From Lucinisca nassula (lineage: Eukaryota > Mollusca > Bivalvia > Lucinida > Lucinidae): DNA of 64,000 bases. Below are positions 23,301 through 37,375 of this stretch, in pieces. A program made the position numbers and the translations under genes. Every line of letters begins with the position of its first letter. Positions within the stretch are counted from its first letter, which is position 1. The stretch spans positions 61,464,406 through 61,528,405 of the forward strand of contig OY757010.1 in assembly GCA_963580285.1 (NCBI GenBank), written 5' to 3'. The notes under the pieces were generated by a model. The model was not told the origin of the DNA and ran no database searches. It was given only the letters and a program-made list of their open reading frames with translations.

Positions 23301-26300
23301 TTCAATGTTCCAGTTTAGTGCAGAGCTCTGCAATCGCCTTAGGTCTGCATAATCTTAGAAATCATCACATCAATGCACAGCTCTGCGCTCGACATAGCTC
23401 GACGTAGCTCTGCATACATTTTTCAATGTGCCAGTCTTATGCAGAGCTCGACATAGCTCGACGTAGCTCTGCATACATTTTTCAATGTGCCAGTCTTATG
23501 CAGACCTCGACATAGCAGAGCTCGACCTAGCGAATTGCAGAGCTCGACCTAGCTCGACACAGCTCTGCATAAAACTTTCAATGTGCCAGTCTTATGCAGA
23601 GCTCGACACAACTCGACGTAACTCTGCATAGCTCTGCATACAACTTTCAATTAGCCAGACTTATGCAGAGCTCGACCTAGCTCGACATAGCTCTGCAAAC
23701 AACTTTCAATTCGCCAGTCTTATGCAGAGCTCGACATAGCTCGACGTAGCTCGACGTAGCTCTGCATACAACTTTCAATGTGCCAGACTTATGCAGAGCT
23801 CGACCTAGCTCGACATAGCTCTGCAAACAACTTTCAATTCGCCAGTCTTATGCAGAGCTCGACATAGCTCGACAAAGCTCGACGTAGCTCTGCATGAATA
23901 TTTCAATGTGTCATACTTATGCAGAGCTCGACCTAGCTCGACACAGCTCTGCATAAAACTTTCAATGTGCCAGTCTTATGCAGAGCTCGACATAGCTCGA
24001 CGTAACTCTGCATAGCTCTGCATACAACTTTCAATGTGCCAGACTTATGCAGAGCTCGACCTAGCTCGACATAGCTCTGCAAACAACTTTCAATTCGCCA
24101 GTCTTATGCAGAGCTCGACATAGCTCGACATAGCTCTGCATACTACTTTCAATGTACCAGTCTTATGCAGAGCTCGACATAGCTCGACGTAGCTCTGCAT
24201 AAATATTTCAATGTGTCATACTTATGCAGAGCTCGACATAGCTCGACGTAGCTCTGCATACAACTTTCAATGTGCCATTCTTATGCAGAGCTCGACATAG
24301 ATCGACGTAGCTCTGCATACAACTTTCAATGTGCCAGTCTTATGCAGAGCTCGACATAGCAGAGCTCGACCTAGCGTATTGCAGAGCTCGACCTAGCTCG
24401 ACATAGCTCTGCAAACAACTTTCAATTCGCCAGTCTTATGCAGAGCTCGACATAGCTCGACGTAGCTCTGCATACTACTTTCAATGTGCCAGTCTTATGC
24501 AGAGCTCGACATAGCTCGACGTAGCTCTGCATAAATATTTCAATGTGCCATACTTATGCATAGCTCGACATAGCTCGACGTAGCTCTGCATACAACTTTC
24601 AATGTTCCAGTTTAGTGCAGAGCTCTGCAATCGCCTTAGGTCTGCATAATCTTAGAAATCATCACATCAATGCACAGCTCTGCGCTCGACATTGCTCGAC
24701 GTAGCTCTGCATACATTTTTCAATGTGCCAGTCTTATGCAGAGCTCGACATACCTCGACGAAGCTCTGCATACATTTTTCAATGTGCCAGTCTTATGCAG
24801 ACCTCGACATAGAAGAGCTCGACCTAGCGAATTGCAGAGCTCGACCTAGCTCGACACAGCTCTGCATAAATCAATGTGTCACTCTTATGCAGAGCTCGAT
24901 ATAGCTCGACGTAACTCTGCATAGCTCTGCATACAACTTTCAATGTGCCAGACTTATGCAGAGCTCGACCTAGCTCGACATAGCTCTGCAAACAACTTTC
25001 AATTCGCCAGTCTTATGCACAGTTCGACATAGCTCGACGTAGCTCTGCATACTACTTTCAATGTACCAGTCCAGAGCTCGACATAGCTCGACGTAGCTCT
25101 GCATAAATATTTCAATGTGCCATACTTATGCAGAGCTCGACATAGCTCGACGTAGCTCTGCATACAACTTTCAATGTGCCATTCTTATGCAGAGCTCGAC
25201 ATAGATCGACGTAGCTCTGCATACAACTTTCAATGTGCCAGTCTTATGCAGAGATCGACATAGCAGAGCTCGACCTAGCGTATTGCAGAGCTCGACCTAG
25301 CTCGACATAGCTCTTCAAACAACTTTCAATTTGCAAGTCTTATGCAGAGCTCGACATAGCTCGACGTAGCTCTGCATACTACTTTCAATGTGCCAGTCTA
25401 ATGCAGAGCTAGACATAGCTCGACGTAGCTCTGCATACAACTTTCAATGTACCAGTTTAGTGCTCTGCAATCGCCTTAGGTCTGCATAATCTTAGAAATC
25501 ATCACATCAATGCACAGCTCTGCGCTCGACATAGCTCGACGTAGCTCTGCATACATTTTTCAATGTGCCAGTCTTATGCAGACCTCGACATAGCAGAGCT
25601 CGACCTAGCGAATTGCAGAGCTCGACCTAGCTCGACACAGCTCTGCATAAAACTTTCAATGTGCCAGTCTTATGCAGAGCTCGACATAGCTCGACGTAAC
25701 TCTGCATAGCTCTGCATACAACTTTCAATGTGCCAGACTTATGCAGAGCTCGACCTAGCTCGACATAGCTCTGCAAACAATTTTCAATTCGCCAGTCTTA
25801 TGCAGAGCTCGACATAGCTCGACGTAGCTCTGCATACTACTTTCAATGTACCAGTCTTATGCAGAGCACGACATAACTCGACGTAGCTCTGTTTAAATAT
25901 TTCAATGTGCCATACTTATGAAGAGCTCGACAAAGCTCGACGTAGCTCTGCATGCAACTTTCAATGTGCCAATTTAGTGCAGAGCTCTGCAATCGCCTTA
26001 GGTCTGCATAATCTTAGAAATCATCACATCAATGCACAGCTCTGCGCTCGACATAGCTCGACGTAGCTCTGCATACAATTTTCAATTCGCCAGTCTTATG
26101 CAGAGCTCGACATAGCTCGACGTAGCTCTGCATACATTTTTCAATGTGCCAGTCTTATGCAGACCTCGACATAGCAGAGCTCGACCTAGCGAATTGCAGA
26201 GCTCGACCTAGCTCGACACAGCTCTGCATAAAACTTTCAATGTGCCAGTCTTATGCAGAGCTCGACATAGCTCGACGTAACTCTGCATAGCTCTGCATAC

Positions 26301-29300
26301 AACTTTCAATGTGCCAGTCTTATGCAGACCTCGACATAGCAGAGCTCGACCTAGCGAATTGCAGAGCTCGACCTAGCTCGACACAGCTCTGCATAAAACT
26401 TTCAATGTGCCAGTCTTATGCAGAGCTCGACATAGCTCGACGTAACTCTGCATAGCTCTGCATACAACTTTCAATGTGCCAGACTTATGCAGAGCTCGAC
26501 CTAGCTCGACATAGCTCTGCAAACAACTTTCAATTCGCCAGTCTTATGCAGAGCTGGACATAGCTCGACGAAGCTCTGCATACTGCTTTCAATGTACCAG
26601 TCTTATGCAGAGCTCGACATAGCTCGACGTAGCTCTGCATAAATATTTAAATGAGTCATACTTATGCAGAGCTCGACATAGCTCGACGTGCAACTTTCAA
26701 TGTGCCAGTTTAGTGCAGAGCTCTGCAATCGCCTTAGGTCTGCAAAATCTTAGATATCATCACATCAATGCACAGCTCTGCGCTCGACATAGCTCGACGT
26801 AGCTCTGCATACAATTTTCAATTCGCCAGTCTTATGCAGAGCTCGACATAGCTCGACGAAGCTCTGCATACATTTTTCAATGTGCCAGTCTTATGCAGAC
26901 CTCGACATAGCAGAGCTCGACCTAGCGATTTGCAGAGCTCGACCTAGCTCGACACAGCTCTGCATAAAACTTTCAATGTGCCAGTCTTATGCAGAGCTCG
27001 ACACAGCTCGACGTAACTCTGCATAGCTCTGCATACAACTTTCAATGTGCCAGACTTATGCAGAGCTCGACCTAGCTCGACATAGCTCTGCAAACAACTT
27101 TCAATTCGCCAGTCTTATGCAGAGTTCGACATAGCTCGACGTAGCTCTGCATACTACTTTCAATGTACCAGTCTTATGCAGAGCTCGACATAGCTCGACG
27201 TAGCTCTGCATACATATTTCAATGTGTCATACTTATGCAGCGCTCGACATAGCTCGACGTAGCTCTGCATACAACTTTCAATGTGCCATTCTTATGCAGA
27301 GCTCGACATAGATCGACGTAGCTCTGCATACAACTTTCAATGTGCCAGTCTTATGCAGAGCTCGACATAGCAGAGCTCGACCTGGCGTATTGCAGAGCTC
27401 GACCTAGCTCGACATAGCTCTGCAAACAACTTTCAATTCGCCAGTCTTATGCAGAGCTCGACATAGCTCGACGTAGCTCAGCATACTACTTTTAATGTGC
27501 CAGTCTTATGCAGAGCTCGACATAGCTCGACGTAGCTCTGCATAAATATTTCCATCTGCCATACTTATGCAGAGCTCGACGTAGCTCTGCATACAAATTT
27601 CAATGTGCCAGTTTAGTGCAGAGCTCTGCAATCGCCTTAGGTCTGCATAATCTGAGAAATCATCACATCAATGCACAGCTCTGCGCTCGACATAGCTCGA
27701 CGTAGCTCTGCATACATTTTTCAATGTGCCAGTCTTATGCAGAGCTCGACATAGCTCGACGTAGCTCTGCATACATTTTTCAATGTGCCAGTCTTATGCA
27801 GACCGCGACATAGCAGAGCTCGACCTAGCGAATTGCAGAGCTCGACCTAGCTCGACACAGCTCTGCATAAAACTTTCAATGTGCCAGTCTTATGCAGAGC
27901 TCGACACAGCTCGACGTAACTCTGCATAGCTCTGCATACAACTTTCAATGTGCCAGACTTATGCAGAGCTCGACCTAGCTCGACATAGCTCTGCAAACAA
28001 CTTTCAATTCGCCAGTCTTATGCAGAGCTCGACATAGCTCGACGTAGCTCTGCATACTACTTTCAATGTACCAGTCTTATGCAGAGCTCGACATAGCTCG
28101 ACGTTACTCTGCATAAATATTTCAATGTGTCATACTTATGCAGAGCTCGACATAGCTCGACGTAGCTCTGCATACAACTTTCAATGTGCCATTCTTATGC
28201 AGACCTCGACATAGATCGACGTAGCTCTGCATACAACTTTCAATGTGCCAGTCTTATGCAGAGCTCGACATAGCAGAGCTCGACCTAGCGTATTGCAGAG
28301 CTCGACCTAGCTCGACATAGCTCTGCAAACAACTTTCAATTCGCCAGTCTTATGCAGAGCTCGACATAGCTCGACGTAGCTCTGCATACTACTTTCAATG
28401 TGCCAGTCTTATGCAGAGCTCGACATAGCTCGACGTAGCTCTGCATAAATATTTCAATGTGCCATACTTATGCAGAGCTCGACATAGCTCGACGTAGCTC
28501 TGCATACAAATTTCAATGTTCCAGTTTAGTGCAGAGCTCTGCAATCGCCTTAGGTCTGCATAATCTTAGAAATCATCACATCAATGCACAGCTCTGCGCT
28601 CGACATAGCTCGACGTAGCTCTGCATACATTTTTCAATGTGCCAGTCTTATGCAGAGCTCGACATAGCTCGACGTAGCTCTGCATACATTTTTCAATGTG
28701 CCAGTCTTATGCAGACCTCGACATAGCAGAACTCGACCTAGCGAATTGCAGAGCTCGACCTACCTCGACACAGCTCTGCATAAAACTTTCAATGTGCCAG
28801 TCTTATGCAGAGCTCGACACAGCTCGGCGTAACTCTGCATAGCTCTGCATACAACTTTCAATGAGCCAGACTTATGCAGAGCTCGACCTAGCTCGACATA
28901 GCTCTGCAAACAACTTTCAATTCGCCAGTCTTATGCAGAGCTCGACATAGCTCGACGTAGCTCTGCATACTACTTTCAATGTACCAGTTTTATGCAGAGC
29001 TCGACATAGCTCGACGTAGCTCTGCATAAATATTTCAATGTGTCATACTTATGCAGAGCTCGACATAGCTCGATGTAACTCTGCATACAACTTTCAATGT
29101 GCCATTCTTATGCAGAGCTCGACATAGATCGACGGTAGCTCTGCAAACAACTTTCAATGTGCCAGTCTTATGCAGAGCTCGACATAGCAGAGCTCGACCT
29201 AGCGTATTGCAGAGCTCGACTTTGCTCGACATAGCTCTGCAAACAACTTTCAATTCGCCAGTCTTATGCAGAGCTCGACATAGCTCGACGTAGCTCTGCA

Positions 29301-32300
29301 TACTACTTTCAATGTGCCAGACTTATGCAGAGCTCGACATAGCTCGACGTAGCTCTGCATAAATATTTCAATGTGCCATACTTATGCAGAGCTCGACATA
29401 GCTCGACGTAGCTCTGCATGCAACTTTCAATGTGCCAGTTTAGTGCAGAGCTCTGCAATCGCCTTAAGTCTGCATAATCTTAGATATCATCACATCAATG
29501 CACAGCTCTGCGCTCGACATAGCTCGACGTAGCTCTGCATACAATTTTCAGTTCGCCAGTCTTATGCAGAGCTCGACATAGCTCGACGTAGCTCTGCATA
29601 CATTTTTCAATGTGCCAGTCTTATGCAGACCTCGACATAGCAGAGCTCGACCTAGCGAATCGCAGAGCTCGACCTAGCGAATTGCAGAGCTCGACCTAGC
29701 TCGACACAGCTCTGCATAAAACTTTCAATGTGCCAGTCTTATGCAGAGCTCGACATAGCTCGACGTAACTCTGCATAGCTCTGCATACAACTTTCAATGT
29801 GCCAGACTTATGCAGAGATCGACCTAGCTCGACATAGCTCTGTAAACAACTTTCAATTCGCCAGTCTTATGCAGAGCTCGACATAGCTCGACGTAGCTCT
29901 GTATACTACTTTCAATGTACCAGTCTTATGCAGAGCTCGACATAGCTCGACGTAGCTCTGCATAAATATTTCAATGTGTCATACTTATGCAGAGCTCGAC
30001 ATAGCTCGACGTAGCTCTGCATACAACTTTCAATGTGCCATTCTTATGCAGAGCTCGACATAGATCGACGTAGCTCTGCATGCAACTTTCAATGTGCCAG
30101 TCTTATGCAGAGCTCGACATAGCAGAGCTCGACCTAGCGTATTGCAGAGCTCGACCTAGCTCGACATAGCTCTGCAAACAACTTTCAATTCGCCAGTCTT
30201 ATGCAGAGCTCGACATAGCTCGACGTAGCTCTGCATACTACTTTCAATGTGCCAGTCTTATGCAGAGCTCGACATAGCTCGACGTAGCTCTGCATAAATA
30301 TTTCAATGTGCAATACTTATGCAGAGCTCGACATAGCTCGATGTAGCTCTGCATACAACTTTCAATGTGCCAGTTTAGTGCAGAGCTCTGCAATCGCCTT
30401 AGGTTTGCATAATCTTAGAAATCATCACATCAATGCACAGCTCTGCGCTCGACATAGCTCGACGTAGCTCTGCATACAATTTTCAATTCGCCAGTCTTAT
30501 GCAGAGCTCGACATAGCTCGACGTAGCTCTGCATACATTTTTCAATGTGCCAGTCTTATGCAGATCTCGACATAGCAGAGCTCGACCTAGCGAATTGCAG
30601 AGCTCGACCTAGCTCGACACAGCTCTGCATAAAACTTTCAAGGTGCTCGTCTTATGCAGAGCTCGACATAGCTCGACGTAACTCTGCATTGCTCTGCATA
30701 CAGCTTTTAAAGTGCCAGACTTATGCAGAGCTCGACCTAGCTCGACATAGCTCTGCAAACAACTTTCAATTCGCCAGTCTTATGCAGAGCTCGACATAGC
30801 TCGACGTAGCTCTGCATAAAACTTTCAATGTGGCAGTCTTATGCAGAGATCGACGTAGATCGACGTAGCTCTGCATACAACTTTCAATGTGCCAGTCTTA
30901 TGCAGAGCTCGACATAGCAGAGCTCGACCTAGAGAATTGTAGAGCTCGACCTAGCTCGACATAGCTCTGCAAACAACTTTCAATTCGCCAGTCTTATGCA
31001 GAGCTCGACATAGCTCGACGTAGCTCTGCATACTTCTTTCGATGTGCCAGTCTTATGCAGAGCTCGACATAGCTCGACGTAGCTCTGCCTAAATATTTTA
31101 ATATGCCAGACTTATGCAGAGCTCGACATAGCTCGACGTAGCTCTGTATACAACTTTCATTGTGCCAGTTCAGTGCAGAGCTCTGCAATCGCATTAGGTC
31201 TGCATACTCAGCACATCAATGCCCAGCTCTGCGCTCGACATAGCTCGACGTAGCTCTGCATACAATTTTCAATTCGGGAGTCTTATGCAGAGCTTGACAT
31301 AGCTCGACGTAGTTCTGCATACAATTTTCAATGTCCCAGTCGTATGCAGAGCTCGACATAGATCGAAGTAGCTCTGCATACAACTTTCAATGTGCCAGTC
31401 TTATGCAGAGCTCGACATAGCAGAGCTCGACCTAGCGAATTGTAGAGCTCGACCTAGCTCGACATAGGTCTGCATACAACTTTCAATTCGCCAGTCTTAT
31501 GTAGAGCTCGACATAGCTCGACGTAGCTCGGTATACAACTTTCAATGTGCCATACTTATGCAGAGCTCGACATAGCACAGCTCGACCTAGCGAATTGCAG
31601 AGCTCGACCTAGGTCGACATAGCTCTGCATACAACTTTCAATTTGCCATTCTTATGCAGAGCTCGACATGGCTCGACTTAGCTCTGCATACAACTTTCAA
31701 TGTGCCAGTCATCTGCAGAGCTCGACATAGCTCGACGTAGCTCTGCATACAACTCCCAATGTGCCAATTTAGTGCAGAGCTTTGCAATCGCCTTAGGGCT
31801 GCATAAACTTAGAAATCAGCACATCAATGCACAGCTCCGCGCTCGACATAGCTCAACATAGCTCTGCATACAACTTTCAATTCGATAGTCTTATGCAGAG
31901 CTCGACATAGCTGTGCATAGTACCTTCAATGTACCAGTCTTATGCAGAGCTCGACCTGGCTCGACGTAGCTCTGCATACGACTTTCAATGTGCCAGTTTA
32001 GTGCAGAGCTCTGCAATCGCCTCAGGTCTGCACAAACTTAGAAATCAGCACATCAATGCACAGCTCTGCGCTCGACACAGCTCGACGTAGCTCTGCAGAC
32101 AACTTCCAATTTGCGAGTCTTATGCGGAGCTCGACAAAGCTCTGCATGCAACTTTCAATGTGCAAGTTTAATGCAGTGCTCTGCAATCTCCTTAGGTCTG
32201 TATAAACTTAGAAATCAGCACATCATTACAGAGCTCTGCGCTCGACATATTTCGACGCAGCTCTGCATACAACTTTCAATTCGCCAGTCTTATGAAGAGC

Positions 32301-33909
32301 TCGACATAGCTCGACGTGGCTCTGCATACAACCTTCAATGTGTCAGTCTAATGCAGAGCTCGACATAGCTCGACGTAGCTCTGCATACAACTTTCAAAGT
32401 GCCAGCTTAGTGCAGAGCTCTGCAATCGCCTGAGGTCTGCATAAAATTAGAAATCAGCACATCAATGCACAGCTCTGCGCTCGACATAGCTCGACGTAGC
32501 CCGGCATACAACTTTCAATTCGCCAGTCTTATGCAGAGCTCGACATAGCTCGACGTAGCTCTGCATACAACTTTCAATGTGCAAGCCTTATGCAAAGCTT
32601 GACATAGCTCGACGTAGCTCTGCATACAACTTTCAATGTGACAGTGTGTGTAGTGCGGAGCTCGACATAGCATAGCTCGACCTAGCGAATGGCAGAGCTC
32701 GACCTAGCTCGACATAGCTCTGCATACATCTTTTAAATCGGCAGTCTTATGCAGAGCTCGACATAGCTCGACGTATCTCTGCATACAACTTTCAATGTGC
32801 CAGCCTTATGCAGAGCTCGACATAGCAGAGCTCGACCTAGCGATTGGCAGAGCTCGACCTAGCTCGATATAGCTCTGCATACAACTTTCAATTCGCCAGT
32901 CTTATGCAGAGCCCGACATACCTCGACGTAACTCTGTATACAACTTTCAATGTGCCAGTCTTATGCAGAGCTCGACGTAGCTCTATATACAACTTTCAAT
33001 GTTCCAGTTCAGTGCAGAGCACGACATAGCAGAGCTCGACCTAGAGAATTGCAGAGCTCGACCTAGCTCGACATAGCTCTGCATAAAACTTTCAATTCAC
33101 CAGTCTTATGCAGAGCTCGACATAGGTCGACGTAGCTCTGCATACTACTTTCAATGTGCCAGTCTTATGCAGAGCTCGACGTAGCTCTGCATACAACTTT
33201 CAATGTGCCAGTTTAATGCAGAGCTCTGCAATCGTCTTAGGTCTGCATAAACTTAGAAATCAGCACATCAATGCACAGCTCTGCGCTCAACATAGCTCGA
33301 CGTAGCTCTGCATACAACTTTCAATTCGCAAGTCTAATACACAGCTCGACATAGCTCTGCATACAACTTTAAATTCGCCAGTTTCGGCTTTTGTCGGCAT
33401 CCAACTATGAAATCAGCACCTCTATGCACAGCTCTGCGCTCGATATAGCTCTGCATACATTTTAAAATTTGCCAGTCTAATGCAGAGCTTTGCAATCAAG
33501 TATGAGTTTGTCATTTCAATGCAGAGCTCTGCAATCGACATAGTTCTGCATACAACTTCCGATGCGCCAGTTTAGTGCAGAGCTCTGCAATCGCCTTAGG
33601 TCGACATCCAATTGTGAAGTCTCCATATCAATGCAGAGCTCTTCAATCAACATACCGGGTAGTTTGAAATAGCTCTGTATACAACTTTCAATTCGACAGT
33701 TTATTGCAGAGCTCTGCAGTCGGCTTAGATCTGCATCCAACTTTGAAATTGCCATATGAACGCAGAGCTCTTAAATCGGCTTAGCCCTGTATCCAACTTT
33801 AAAATCGAAATTTGAATGCAGAACTCTGCAATCAGCCTAGCTTTGCATTTAATTTTTTTAGCCCTTTCAATGCAGAGCTCGAAAAACAGCCTAGCTCTTA
33901 ATTCGATTC
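20246..33909 (+). repeat. Left satellite arm (59-bp monomer, ~0.91-kb higher-order repeat)
   Basis: The monomer is 59 bp (for example 28014 to 28072): AGTCTTATGCAG, then three 10-bp subrepeats AGCTCGACAT, AGCTCGACGT, AGCTCTGCAT, then ACAACTTTCAATGTGCC. GCAGAGCT and AGCTCTGC at its edges can pair as an 8-bp stem. Variant monomers follow in a fixed order marked by GGTCTGCATAATCTTAGAAA at 20663, 21517, 22429, 23342, 24649, 25479, 26001, 26737, 27640, 28553, 29467 (variant) and 30412; six of the eleven spacings are 903-914 bp, the others 522 to 1307, reflecting unequal exchange. From about 31 kb inward the array becomes divergent, with irregular spacing and new point changes. Short frames inside it are translations of the repeat, not genes. 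Confidence 0.95.
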
Positions 33910-33923
33910 TTAACTCGAAAATT

Positions 33924-34232
33924 GCCGGCCTCGGTAGCTCAGTCGGATGCGCATCTGATAGGTGATCAGGAGGACACGGGTTCGATACCTACCGGGGTCG
34001 GCAACATTCTTTCGTAAAGACTGATCATGAAATCTTTATTACTGTTATTCTCTCCCTTCCGCTGATTCAAGAACGGAAGTTGTCAGTTTCTGGCGAAAGG
34101 ATGTGCACTGTACTCGCTAACTGCATATGGACAAGCTTGCCCAGGCAAAGTGTGGATAGGTAAACAGACCGGCTAAAATGACCTAAATAGTGTAGACTGG
34201 GCCGTTAAACCCCAATACAAACAAAGAAACTA
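33924..34232 (+). mobile_element. SINE-B inserted in the old part of the left arm
   Basis: Starts with a tRNA-like head: A box TAGCTCAGTCGG and B box GGTTCGATACC, with GCCGGC at its start and GTCGGC closing it. The body contains AACGGAAGTTGTCAGTTTCT and TTGCCCAGGCAAAGTGTGGA; the tail is CCGTTAAACCCCAATACAAA plus CAAAG. Imperfect 14-bp duplications (TTAACTCGAAAATT at 33910-33923, TTAACGCGACATTT at 34233-34246; three differences) fit an old insertion. Confidence 0.85.
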
Positions 34233-34246
34233 TTAACGCGACATTT

Positions 34247-34345
34247 CAATGCAAAGCTCTGCATTCAGCGTAGCTCTGTATTCAAATCTGCATTCACCAT
34301 TTCTAGAGCTCTGAATTCTCTCTTCAGCTCTACAATAGACATTTG
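34247..34345 (+). repeat. Inner remnant of the left satellite arm
   Basis: Fragments such as GCAAAGCTCTGCATTCAGCG and TAGAGCTCTGAATT keep the AGCTCTGCAT motif without regular spacing. This is the most decayed end of the array; after ~34345 it cannot be recognised. Confidence 0.6.
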
Positions 34346-34499
34346 CATCTATAGAGCTCATGTTCCCATAATGAGGGCAGCCTTTCTGGTAAAAAAGGAA
34401 GCAATGAATCCACACAAGAATTAAATGTGGCCGAATGTTTAATTGTGGTTTTACATCGGTGGTTTTAAAACAATAAAATATTGATAAATATTTTGTTTC

Positions 34500-34775
34500 T
34501 TTGTGTTGAGGTTCTACGTCCCCGTCAACACTATTTGGCTTTGTTGCCTGACGTCGTTTCCAAGTTTGCTTGATTTTTACCCCCGATTGAATTGTAATAC
34601 CGCATCAAGGACAACCACCAAAAGACACTGCTAGGGTTAAGGATGCGATCAGTCTCTCCGCATTTTTCCTTGGCAGGCGTAAATCTTCGATGCGGTTTAC
34701 CAGACTGCAGTTTGGTCGGTTTCAGCTCTGCGCGGAAGCATCATGCTACCCAATATATTTCTCTAAAACCTGATT
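34500..34775 (-). mobile_element. SINE-C, strongly decayed
   Basis: Recognisable blocks in complement order: GGTTCTACGTCCCCGTCAAC, a GACGTCGTTTCCAAG segment, TTTTTACCC, GGTTTACCAG and CAGCTCTGCGCGGAAGCATC. Many deletions; no duplication seen. Confidence 0.65.
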
Positions 34776-34832
34776 CGCGTGTGGCCGGTTGTAACGTGAT
34801 CTATCTCGTATTAACACATAGCAATGTTTATA

Positions 34833-35231
34833 AAGTCAAGCTTCGATAACTCGAACACATTCGGGACCATGATTTTTGATCGAGCTAGGGGTTATCGAGC
34901 TTTTGAAAGTTAGTCATGGTGCCAGTCCCTGAGGACTAATGGGGAGGAGCTTGGGAAACATGTTTGACCTTTTATAGATACTTGTATGTTTTGTGTTCGC
35001 TGTACTCGTAGGAATCGCCTCATTGAGGCAATTCCAATGAGTATACACAAAATACATTTCACACACATTTGAATCGCCTCAATGAGGCGACACAATCGAG
35101 AACCCAAAGCACCCACCGCGCCAAAGACCTGGTTATGCTATCTTGGAAGTAGCCATCACTGGCTCGAACTACTCGTTGGTCGAATAGATTTTTGTTGTCC
35201 CAAAGGTGTTCCAGACATCGAAGATTGACTA
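34833..35231. mobile_element. Pogo/Tigger-like MITE, decayed
   Basis: Left end after TA: AAGTCAAGCTTCGATAACTC; right end, complemented, AGTCAATCTTCGATG. The same layout as the better copy at 61035-61383. The centre carries the palindromic core GGAATCGCCTCATTGAGGC. TA lies at both borders. Confidence 0.6.
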
Positions 35232-35394
35232 TATTTCTATTCTTGCCATGAGAGCAAGATTTAACGCATGAATACATATACCTTGATATTTAACAATAGA
35301 AGGAGCCCCTTCGCCAGAAAAAAGTATTGTTAATGGGCTTTTGAGTATTACAATAATGCAACTGATACAGTTCTAACTACCATCACAAGTCAAA

Positions 35395-35635
35395 AAACTG
35401 ATTGGGCTGCATGATGCTATCACGCCGAGCTGAAACCAACCGCACATGAGTAGTGGTAAACAGCTTAGAGGTTCTAAGCATCGTGCGAGGTGGAACATAC
35501 ATGCATATAAACCCTATCAGTTTCATTGGGCGGAAGGGCTTGATAAGCCATTTTATCTCAATGTGTGGTAAAAGTCCCACAAAACTGGGAGTGACGTCTC
35601 CAAAATGACCTTAACAGTGTTGACGGGTATATTAA
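35395..35635 (+). mobile_element. SINE-C, decayed
   Basis: CTGATTGGGCTGCATGATGC, AACCGCACATGAGTAGTGGT, ATATAAACCCTATCAGTTTC and AAAAGTCCCACAAAACTGGG are in family order; ends GTGTTGACGGGTATATTAAG. The tail is lost where repeat B begins. Confidence 0.72.
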
Positions 35636-35644
35636 GTAGTAGTG

Positions 35645-35890
35645 GAGGCAATGATCAGGAATCGACACAACTAGCCCGCAGCTCCCACCAGAGACACCAA
35701 AGGGAAAGAAACACAAACATGAAACAACAGACCCTAATAGAAACATCAATAGCGGAAAGCCAAAAGGACAGTTACTTTTCCACAAATGGCCAACAGGCTA
35801 TCCAAATTAAAATAATATAAGCGACACAAACACCCAAAGACAAACCTTATTAAAAATAAACCGCGACAGAAGAATCGCCTTGGAACGGTT
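35645..35890 (+). repeat. Repeat family B, 3'-truncated copy
   Basis: Begins GGAGGCAATGATCAGGAATC and follows family order to CGCCTTGGAACGG at ~35890, where similarity stops. Like the copy at 1157-1467 it lacks the second half. Confidence 0.7.
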
Positions 35891-35948
35891 TTGTTAAGCC
35901 TTATGAAACAAACAAAGCATTACAGTACTATGTTGTTATGGAGAAATT

Positions 35949-36056
<108 letters not shown>

Positions 36057-36544
36057 TGTCTATTCCAGATTGTAGTACAAACTTAATTCTGATATAATTT
36101 TTTTTTTGCTTGCACGGTAAATACCCTCATTGAGCAGAACAAAATCCAAGTGAACTTCCACGTAAAAACTGAATGAGAGAGACAATGCAATTACATCTGA
36201 TGTCGCGATTAAGTAACAGTATGAAACACCTCTAGAACCTGTCCAGCAAACACACAACGTGTTTTGAACGTCGAACGCTATGACGTTGTATCGACGTTGA
36301 TACGACGTTGCATATACGTCACGTGCCTTCTGTGTGCATATAAATTATATAAAAATAGCCTCTCCTTTCCAAGCTATTTAGACTGTCAGAAGATTGTGTC
36401 ATGCATGACTTTGGTAAAGACAGATTGACAACACTCGTCTTTTTTCCTTTGTTTTAACTTTCTACTGATACTGCAATCCGTCAAAATAAATTTGACTGTT
36501 ACTAACAGGAGTACATTTTACACATCGCAGGTTTGCCGGATGTG

Positions 36545-36780
36545 AGTGTGAGTGTTTCAGTTTTACGTCCCACCAACAGCTAAGGTCATACGGAGACGGG
36601 ACCTCGGTTTAAAGACTCATCCGAAAGTCTGGAGAAGCCCGGGATCGAATTTGCCGGATGTAAGACTACACTGTAATCATGTAATTTAGCCGACACTATC
36701 GATGGTTCTACCATCATAGAAGGCCTCCATGTAATGTCCCGATCAAAAGGACGGTGGAATGTCCGGGACTTGTAGATATA
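36545..36780 (-). mobile_element. SINE-D fragment
   Basis: Shares CTACACTGTAATCATGTAAT, GGTTCT, AATGTCCCGATC and AAAGGACGGTG with the 63328-63621 copy. The tRNA-like head is missing. Confidence 0.5.
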
Positions 36781-36905
36781 GAGCTGAAACTGGCCACACA
36801 TGAGTACTGTTAAATCGCTTAGAACGACTAATCCTGGCCAGGCAAAGTGGTGTAAGTCAGCCCTTCCAATGCATAAGAGCCTTTTGGTTTCATTTGGCGT
36901 CATGA
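36781..36905 (+). mobile_element. SINE-C fragment split by another SINE-C
   Basis: GAGCTGAAACTGGCCACACA to TTTCATTTGGCGTCATG follows the family order and is interrupted at the target duplication of the minus-strand SINE-C at 36917. Older than its invader. Confidence 0.6.
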
Positions 36906-36916
36906 TAGGCGGAGAA

Positions 36917-37225
36917 ATTTTGTTTGTTTGTTTGATTTGAGGTTTAACGTCCCCGTCAACACTGTAAAATGTCATTTTGGAGACGTTGCTTCCAATTTTG
37001 TGGGACTTTTACCCAACATTGAGATAAAATGACATCTCAAGCCCTGTCGCCCAATGAAACCAATAGGGTTTATCAGCATGAATGGTCCGCCTCGCACCGC
37101 GGTTCCTGGACAGGCTTGGATCCTCTAAGCGGTTTACCAGTACTAGTGTCCGGGCCAGATTCAGCTTTGCGTGGAAGCATCATCCAGCCCATATATTTCT
37201 TCAAGCCCCTATGGGCGGGGGCCGC
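36917..37225 (-). mobile_element. SINE-C, full length, minus orientation
   Basis: 309 bp between perfect 12-bp duplications ATAGGCGGAGAA (36905-36916 and 37226-37237). Tail on the left (TTTTGTTTGTTTGTTTGATT), head GGGGGCCG on the right. Sequence is close to the 18503-18808 copy, so probably a fairly recent insertion. Confidence 0.92.
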
Positions 37226-37375
37226 ATAGGCGGAGAAGAGACAGTAGGTTCATACTATTATACAAAGGTCTAATGGGTTCTGTCAGTATTCCAACAGATG
37301 ACCTCGGCGATGTAGAAATCACCATGCATTTGCATTTCAGACCCATACTGCAAGAACTGATGTGTACAAAGATTC

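Noticed and set aside
20246..33909. CRISPR-like array
   Set aside because: The repeat is continuous 59-bp satellite DNA without unique spacers, and the context is eukaryotic.
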